Shown here: positions 57,278-64,000 of the stretch, one piece after another
Layout of the letters: each line of letters opens with the position of its first letter
Position numbering within the stretch: position 1 is the stretch's first letter
From: Paracoccidioides lutzii Pb01
Lineage: Eukaryota > Ascomycota > Eurotiomycetes > Onygenales > Ajellomycetaceae
Reading direction: 5' to 3'
DNA length: 64,000 bases
NCBI RefSeq assembly: GCF_000150705.2
Contig: NW_015440955.1
Span: 996,061-1,060,060 of the forward strand
Made by a program: the position numbers and the translations under genes
Notes under the pieces: generated by a model
The model's input: the letters and a program-made list of their open reading frames with translations, nothing else
What the model was told of the DNA's origin: nothing
Databases searched by the model: none

Positions 57278-58112
57278 TTATTTGGTCTGCCTTGGTGGTT
57301 GAGCCTTGACGTTGCTGGAGAGCCAACCCTACATATCAATGTCAGTACGTGGTTCATGCAACGTCATGACAGATGGAATAAAACATACCAAGCCCTCGAA
57401 CAATCCTTCACCTGTAGTGGCGCAACTAGGGACAACATACCATATTTTGTCCTTGAGTTGAGTCAGTTCAAGCTTGTCCGTCACTTCTTGGGGCGTCATG
57501 GCTGTGAAAATCCAGTTAGCAAGGGAAAACAACTTGTAGCTGAATGCGTTTTAAAGCGGAAAAACACCTACCTCCAGGAATATCTTGCTTATTTGCGAAT
57601 ACTAGTAACAGAGCGTCTCTCATCTCACGATCTAGAATGATTCGGTGGAGCTCCTGGCGTGCTTCTTCAATTCGGCTCCGATCGTTCGAGTCAATAACAA
57701 AAATAAGACCTTGGGTACCTAGAAAACCGCAATCCCAAAGTCAATCGAGAGAAATCCCCTGCCTTAATGGTAAAAGCCATGTACCAGAGAAGTAATGCCG
57801 CCAAAGAGGACGGATCTTATCTTGTCCACCAACATCCCAAACATTGAACTTGACATTCTTATACGTTACGGATTCGACGTTAAAACCGACAGTTGGAATA
57901 GTGGTTACGTCTTGGTTGAGTTTCAATTTGTAGAGGATTGCTGTGGGAAACATTGCAATTTAGCTTTTGGGACGGAGAAGATAGTGATGTCCACAAATTG
58001 GAAAAAAGATTCACACACTTGTCTTTCCTGCAGCATCCAGGCCCAGCATAAGCAGACGCATCTCCTTCGATCCAAAGATCTTCCCCATAATCTTGGAAAC
58101 TTGACCGCCCAT
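57278..58112 (-). CDS. arfB: ARF6/ArfB-type small GTPase
   Basis: A small GTPase of endocytosis and polarised growth at the plasma membrane. Five exons (58112-58019, 57940-57785, 57718-57572, 57501-57389, 57328-57278) give 186 residues. Gly2 in MGGQVSK is the myristoylation site. Nucleotide motifs are all present: GLDAAGKT (P-loop, split by intron 1), TTIPTVGFN (switch 1), WDVGGQDKIRPLWRHYF (switch 2), NKQD and SCATTG. The sequence NVESVTYKNVKFNVWDVG and the ELHRIILDREMRDA segment are closer to ARF6 than to ARF1, so I assign it to the ARF6/ArfB branch. The C-terminus is slightly extended and ends QPPRQTK. A GTAAGC donor-like site near 58434 suggests a 5' UTR intron. The gene appears intact. 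Confidence 0.94.
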
Positions 58113-58825
58113 TGTTAATATTGTTGGCCTGGCGTCGTTTGGGACGAGAGAAGTTCGTGTGACGGTTCAGGAGGAATATTACGGAGGATTTCCAAGGAGC
58201 GTAGTAACGCGGTAGGGAGCCAACACGGCAAATTTGATAGCTGATATATATATGCCGAGGTTTTTGAGGCCGTAAAATAAATGATGAGCTTATGGACCTG
58301 TTTGATATGAAAAGCGAAAGTGATGTAGAGACCACAGGAAAACCAAGCTGAAACGCCAGTTAATATCCAGGTTCAGCTGACAGGAATTGCCGGAAAGGAA
58401 GCCGGAATTGAGAGACAGAACTCCGCTTACCTGAGAAAATCGATTATATATTTCTGTTGAACAGGCAGGGAACGTCGTCGCCTGCAGAGGGTCGGTATTA
58501 ATTAGGTATTGTGCTGGTCTGTTCCATTGTAGATTCGAAAATGCGGTGAATCTCACGTGACTTCAGGGGCAACGAGATGACTCTAGTACTAAACAGGAAA
58601 GAGAAAAGGGGGCATTATGATGATTTAAACATTCTGGGATTAAGTCACGTGTTTAATTCACCACAGATTCCAGAGTTTTAGACGACATGCTTCAAACCTC
58701 ATGACGCCTCCAAGGTTAACAATGTATGTAAATTCCTCCGACTTTTGGAAGGACTGCTGGACACCAACAATTTCATCTCGCCTATTCTCAAGGAGGTGGC
58801 TAATGGGAATAAGCTGCTTTCAATC
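58113..58825. promoter_or_regulatory. Divergent promoter region, ARF6 / amidase
   Basis: About 700 bases separate the two start codons; it includes the presumed ARF6 5' UTR intron. An in-frame open stretch upstream of the amidase ATG (from 58745) has no ATG of its own. Confidence 0.45.
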
Positions 58826-61132
58826 ATGGCCATTGCGATGAGCAACCCATCAGCTTCCATTGACCAAACCAGCAGTGATATTGATCCCATGTCCGCTGCG
58901 GACCTCCACATGCCAACTTGTCGCGGAATTGATATTCAAGTTCTTACGATTCCGCAACTGCAGAAATGTTTAACAGAACGCAAGTTCTTCTCACGAGATC
59001 TGGTGGAGACGTATTTCGAGAGAATTCAAATATTAAATTGCCTTCTGAAGTAGGTCGAATATTCTAAATATGCAGCATATTGAAGGTTTCGTGCTCTATG
59101 TTGGACAATGGCAATCTTGTAACACAAATATAACATTAGGGCCGTTATCCAAACGAATGCAGATGCTTTGGCCATTGCGGAATGCTTAGATAAGGAACGA
59201 GAGAATGGAAAACTCCGAGGCCCACTTCACGGAATTCCTTTTCTAGTCAAAGACGTAACATGCCTCTTCCATCTTTCAGAATTCAATTTCCCGCAAAATT
59301 GTTTGCGTCTACCTAGCTACTTAACAGGGAATTCTCACCATCATATAGAATATTGCGACGAAAGACGGAGTGGCAACTACTGCTGGTTCTACGAGTATGT
59401 CCGCTCCTGGACACTTAACCGCGAACGACTTCTAACGGGCAGCAGTGCTTGTCGGTACAACTGTACCGGATGATGCACATGTGGTTTCTTTGCTACGCGA
59501 TGCAGGTGCCATATTACTTGGGCATACTAATTTATCGGAATGGGCAGCCATGCGCTCAAGCTACTAGTGCGTTTGCCACCCTCGCAATCCGACCTCACCC
59601 ACATATTAACGATTAGAAGCTCAGAGGGATACTCGTCTAGAGGGGGCCAGTGCAGAAACCCCTATAACCTTGCTGAACATCCAGGAGGATCAAGTTGCGG
59701 TAGCGCGGTGGCTGTTGCCACAAATATGTGTCCATTCAGCCTAGGAACTGAAACTGACGGAAGCGTAAGTGGACTCAATATGTGGGGAAATAAGTGAAAA
59801 TATAGCTTGAACTTTTGCTTAGAACCCCTTTGCTCTCAGATTATGTTTCCAGCAGATCGAAATGCTGTAGTCGGCATTAAACCCACCGTGGGTTTAACTT
59901 CCACCAAAGGCGTTATCCCAGAGTCAAGCAGCCTTGACACGGTAGGGTCGTTTGGAAAGACGGTTCTCGACGCTGCAATTGCGTTGGATGCGATTACCGG
60001 TGATTCTAAATCCGGTGAAAATTCCCCATCTAGCCATAAGTGAACCTTGATGATATCTAACTGCCGCGTGTGACTAGCGCATGGCATGTCTTCTTATGCA
60101 TCATTCGTTACCAACAAAGCGGCTCTGAAGACAGCCAGATTTGGGCTTCCTTGGAACCGGGTTTGGGAGAGCGCATATAAGAAGACAGAGAAGTACAATG
60201 GATTGATGGCATTACTAAAAGAAATTGAAGATGCAGGTGCTGAAGTAATTCGATGGACGAACTTTCCAAGCGCTGAGGAAATAATTTCTCCATCGGGTTG
60301 GGATTGGTTGGTTATATTTTCTACCACAATTTCCGTGATGAAGCCCAATATTAACAAATCGCCAAAGGGATTTTCCCTCCAAATTCGGTCGCCCCGACCA
60401 GTCCGAGTTCACAGTCGTAAAGAAGGAATTCTTTAACGAGATACGATCATATCTTTCCAATTTGAGTACTAACCCCAATGGCATTCAAAGTCTAGAAGAT
60501 ATTATGGCCTGGAATGTTAAGAATTCAGAAACAGATGGTGGTCGACCGTGTGTTCATCCAGCCTGGCCCAGTGGTCAGGATAACTTTGAGAGAAGCCTAA
60601 CTTCAAAGGGCATTCTAGATGACACATATTACAATGCACTGAAGTATATTCGGAGAAAGTCTCGTGAAGAGGGAATCGATGCAGCTTTGCGAATGCCAGA
60701 CGGCTCCGTGTTGGACGGAATATTAGTTCCCCTCCAAGGCGACAGTGGAGCCGCATGTCAAGTAGCTGCGAAAGCAGGTACGGAACTATGTGGCCTTTGC
60801 CTCTTGAATCATAAGAACCAACCGCAATTAAACTTCCTTTAACCACACTTTCTAGGATATCCCATGATCGCTATTCCCACCTGCACCAGTGAGATAACTG
60901 GTAAGTTAGAAAATTCAGTCTGCGAAATACAATCCTCCTTGTCTAATGTGGGAGTCTTGCAGGTGTGCCGTTCGGGATTGCATTAATCCAGACAGCATGG
61001 AGAGAGGACCTCCTTATCAGATATGGCTCTGCAATTGAAGACCTTGTAGGCGGAAGACCTAAACCGCATTTTCGAAACATCGAAGCTTCCAACTTCATGT
61101 ATGTTGGAAGCAAGCCAGACCCTCCATGCTAA
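58826..61132 (+). CDS. Amidase-signature family enzyme
   Basis: It hydrolyses an unknown amide. Ten exons, with introns at 59050-59139, 59255-59348, 59395-59445, 59567-59619, 59765-59839, 60015-60077, 60307-60367, 60778-60855 and 60901-60962, give 559 residues in frame. The catalytic triad is clear: Lys112 in PFLVKDN, cis-Ser193 in HPGGSSCGS and nucleophile Ser217 in TETDGSIMFP. The 24-residue spacing of the two serines is the same as in FAAH. The nucleophile motif has TDGS rather than the usual TGGS. After that the family blocks VVGIKPTVGLTS, SLDTVGSFGKTVLDAAIAL and ITGVPFGIALI follow. It resembles fungal putative amidases and GatA-like proteins; no targeting signal is evident. The start is uncertain (58826 or an internal Met). 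The intron 6 donor choice (60015) is my weakest splice call. Confidence 0.88.
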
Positions 61133-61539
61133 GTTGTGGCGTACCTAATTAGCCATAATTCTTTTTCATCTGGCTGGAAGTGATCAATCATGATGTGGTG
61201 GTTCGTTGGATCGGAGATTATGTGAAAGATGGTGGCTTTGGACGTTATCGAGTCCCACAGGGGCCCCAATATTACACCTGCCGTTGCGTCCTATATGTGT
61301 GTCGGCTTATATTCATTGCATATCTGTTGGTTGCTGCTTAGCAGGACGTCGCAAGGTCTGGTTGTATTTTCCCCTTATCAGTATAGCTCAATCTCACCCG
61401 CTCAAAATTTGACAATCGAATTCAAGCAAAAGCAATATATGATATGGAACGAATTAACCGCTGCTGACTCAGTATAACAGGTCTAGCCACTGCTCAGAAT
61501 ATATGATCCCTAGGTGACATATCCCAGATTCAAAATAAA
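61133..61539. other. Convergent intergenic region, amidase / MetE-like gene
   Basis: It holds the 3' flanks of two convergent genes; nothing else seen. Confidence 0.5.
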
Positions 61540-62900
61540 TCAGGATTCTCCTGGCCAGATGTCATTAGCTAAATCACGCACAAGTTTCAATTTGGCGGTC
61601 ATTGCACCCCGATCCAAAGCATTTCCAATGCTGTGGCTAGCAAATCCACACTGTGGACTGACACCCATTCTGGTCAACGCCTCTTTCACAGTCTGCCCAC
61701 TCCCATCAGCGACGAAAGCAGCGGCAGCATAAATTCTCTTCTTCATTTCTACAGGATCCTCAAGTTCTGGGAACTTGCTAGTGACAACACCAATAATAAC
61801 ATTCTTATACTTTGGTAGCTCTTTCAATGGCTCAAACCCACCAGCACGAGGTGTATCGAACTCGAGATAATAAGTGTCGACATTGAGAGTCCGGAACAGC
61901 TTCGTGGGTATTCTGTCGTAACCGCCTTCGGAAAAGTGTCGGCTCTTGGCGAAATTTCCTCTGCACAAGTGAACGCCCACGTGCATATCAGCAGGGGGCG
62001 CTTGCTGATGCAGTCATTGTAGAGCTTGATATAGGCATTGAGCTGGTCATCAACGGTGCATGTGTTCAGCGCATCTGCTTGCCAACCAGCAATCATCTTC
62101 TCTGAGCAGAAATCTTGAGGGAGGAATTGAAAGATCAGCCTAACAAACCAAGAGGGTTGTCGCCATGATCAACCGAAATATGCACTCACAGGCCAAATTG
62201 GGATCATCGAATTGCACATTTCGCAAGCCAGCATCATACAAGATCTGCAATTCTGTTTGATATGCCCTAGCAATGTCCTCAAAATACTCCTTGTCCGACG
62301 GATACACCTTCTTTGGGTAAGCACGACCTTCGCGATAGCGCAAATGGTACCAATTGGGAGCCGCGAGCGTTAGTTTCAAGTTCTTCACTTCCTCTGGTGG
62401 GACGAGATTTGCCAAATACTTGAAATGGTCGACGTAAGCGCTGCCGACATGTTCGAGCTTGCTGGCGCAGATATAGCTTTCTGGCGGTTTGTAGAACTCT
62501 TCAATGAATGCACCGACATCCGGTAGATACGCGCGGAATATGTCAAGGGTTGGATTTTTGACCTTCTCCATTCCTCGTAAGCTAGAAAAAAATGGACCCC
62601 AAAACACTACATAAAGTCAGGGAGGCATCGCGTCTACGTACAAGGTATCGTTTGCATAGATGATAGAAGCAGCACTTACTATGGCGTCTATACTCCCCCA
62701 TCGGTTATAGCACTGTAACCAATATTCCGTTGCATCTCGACAATTTCCCTGATATCCTTCTCTTCAAGGGCCTTGAGCTCCTCCGGCGGTGCTTGTCTAG
62801 CGTCGACCTCATTTCTCTTATTCAGCAATGCTTCCGTACGAAGCAAAGACCCAATGTGCTCTGCACGGAATGGGAGGCTTCGAGGAACTCCAGCAACCAT
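61540..62900 (-). pseudogene. MetE C-terminal-like methyltransferase with two frameshifts
   Basis: Three exons (62900-62680, 62606-62190, 62113-61540) would encode about 403 residues of the cobalamin-independent methionine synthase C-terminal-like (UROD/MetE-like) family. The N-terminus has RAEHIGSLLR and ITDG; then come the FDDPNLAYF block, the metal-ligand region HVGVHLCRGNF, YYLEFDTPRAGGFEPL, and a second conserved Cys in SPQCGFASHSIGN. Two single-base shifts break it: a C5 run at 62695-62699 (one base too many before EYRRHMF) and a G5 run at 61994-61998 (one base too few before ADMHVG). Both are homopolymers, and the sequence on either side is well conserved, so this may be a sequencing artefact in a functional gene rather than a true pseudogene. 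Family members methylate thiol acceptors; the substrate here is unknown. Confidence 0.82.
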
Positions 62901-64000
62901 GATTGCGATTATGATCTTTATTGTTCGTATCACTTTTCTGGAGGTGAGGATGTGGAACTTTATGTCTCAATCTAGGTACGTAGCTAAGGGAGATCGACAG
63001 AGTGAGGGGTTCGACTAATTGAAATCTATCTCGTAGCCATGCTACAGTGAATCAGAGATTATTGCCAGTGATTCTTACTGTAGCTGACCCTACCATGGCC
63101 AGCTACCATCGCACGTGAATAATTAGGGATAGAAACCTTGCCGTGCTCTCCCAAGTCTGTCAAGGGAACCTGCGGGGCCAAACATGGATAAATGCCATTT
63201 TTTGGATTTCAGCAACTAGCTCCGTTGAACATCCGTCGTTCCAAATGTATTATTTGAATGCAAGTTTAGCGTATTTAAACCACAGTTAGTTTGTCCAAGG
63301 AATATTTATCGTTGATGACTGTGATATGCTGGAAGGACCCCAGATAAAGACAACATACCATGATATTATTAGATTTATTACAACAAGTTTCTATGAAGAA
63401 GTCTATTAAACGGAAACTTCAAAGAATCTCTCATTATAAAATTGGATTTGTGCAGCTTCAGCATGCAATGAGACTCAAGTCATGCTAGGACGTGCTAAGA
63501 CGTGCTACTCGCGCCATGATGCGAAGTCTGACGCTTTCCCCTGACATTATTATCACTCTCCCCCCAGCTTCAACCTCAGCCCCAGCCTCAGACGAACTTG
63601 GTCATTGACCGGGGCTACTCTTGAGTGAGCCTTAGCCACATCCCGGAGTCCAAGGGGAACTCTGCAAGGAGGAATCAAAAATGACGGTCAAGCAGACGAG
63701 AGCCGAGGGGTAGGTAGAGGAGAGAATCCCGATAACTACGGATGCAGACTATGAAACTTTCGCCTATTGAAGAATGGATAAAACAAGTTCATCAGACATT
63801 GGTGATTTAATGTCAATTAGTCGGTTAATATGGGATATTACCTATTTCGAGTGTGCAATTAATGTCCAACGATGTATGTCAAGGCTCCTTTTGCATAGTT
63901 GGTTATAGAACTCCCAGTGACGTCACGCGCCTCACTTAACCCTAACTAGTTAGTTAACTAGTTAGTCGGTTAACTTTATCAACTTACTCAGCAGTAGGCT
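62901..64000. other. Terminal gene-free stretch
   Basis: It holds the promoter of the MetE-like gene and then no recognisable gene. A TTAGTTAACTAG-type cluster lies at about 63946-63975, similar to those at 18040 and 20950. Confidence 0.5.

Noticed and set aside
14832..61132. A possible secondary-metabolite or oxylipin gene cluster linking the P450 reductase, Ppo oxygenase and amidase
   Set aside because: The genes lie far apart, are separated by housekeeping genes, and no synthase, transporter or pathway regulator is present.
63938..63950. CCCTAA, a telomere-like sequence
   Set aside because: A single copy only, with no TTAGGG array; probably chance next to the GTTAACTA cluster.

Overview
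The window is nuclear DNA of a filamentous ascomycete. Short spliceosomal introns (about 50-100 nt, GTRNGT donors, YAG acceptors), protein families such as HET, psi-factor oxygenase and MOR2/PAG1, and a CpG-starved, AT-rich block of a decayed Ty3/gypsy element beside normal gene-bearing DNA suggest Eurotiomycetes. The transposon decay looks most like Onygenales (Ajellomycetaceae/Coccidioides type). That placement is inference; no marker gene settles the species.

Layout: 1-8650 is an AT-rich island holding a chromovirus (LTR 990-1428, gag, protease, RT, RNase H, integrase and chromodomain remnants, polypurine tract, LTR 7716-8246), flanked by scraps of other transposons. From about 8.7 kb on the DNA is ordinary. 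In order come: an RBMS/MSSP-like two-RRM protein (-), NADPH-cytochrome P450 reductase (-, split by a 434-base N gap), the giant MOR2/PAG1/TAO3 morphogenesis protein (+), a HET-domain gene (-), mitochondrial 3-hydroxyisobutyrate dehydrogenase (+), DDB1 (+), PGA2 (-), MHF1/CENP-S (+), a four-helix MARVEL-like membrane protein (+), an intron-containing tRNA-Cys(GCA) (+), a DUF2235 hydrolase-like protein (-), a psi-factor-producing oxygenase (+), dynactin p25 (+), an ARF6/ArfB GTPase (-), an amidase-signature enzyme (+), and a MetE-like methyltransferase with two homopolymer frameshifts (-).

There is no obvious pathway cluster. Most genes are housekeeping: P450 electron supply, polarity and trafficking (PAG1, PGA2, ARF6, dynactin), and genome maintenance (DDB1, MHF1). 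HET, DUF2235 and the Ppo oxygenase are the lineage-variable ones. Splice joins were worked out by eye and checked by reading-frame arithmetic for each multi-exon gene; all close in frame except the reductase (gap) and the MetE-like gene (two indels).

The most interesting signals are the nearly CpG-free chromovirus with codon-by-codon traces of mutation, the paired +1/-1 homopolymer shifts in the MetE-like gene, a stop codon lying inside a 15-bp minisatellite at the end of the DUF2235 gene, and a recurring GTTAACTA palindromic motif in gene-free DNA. I found no convincing undescribed multi-gene system.
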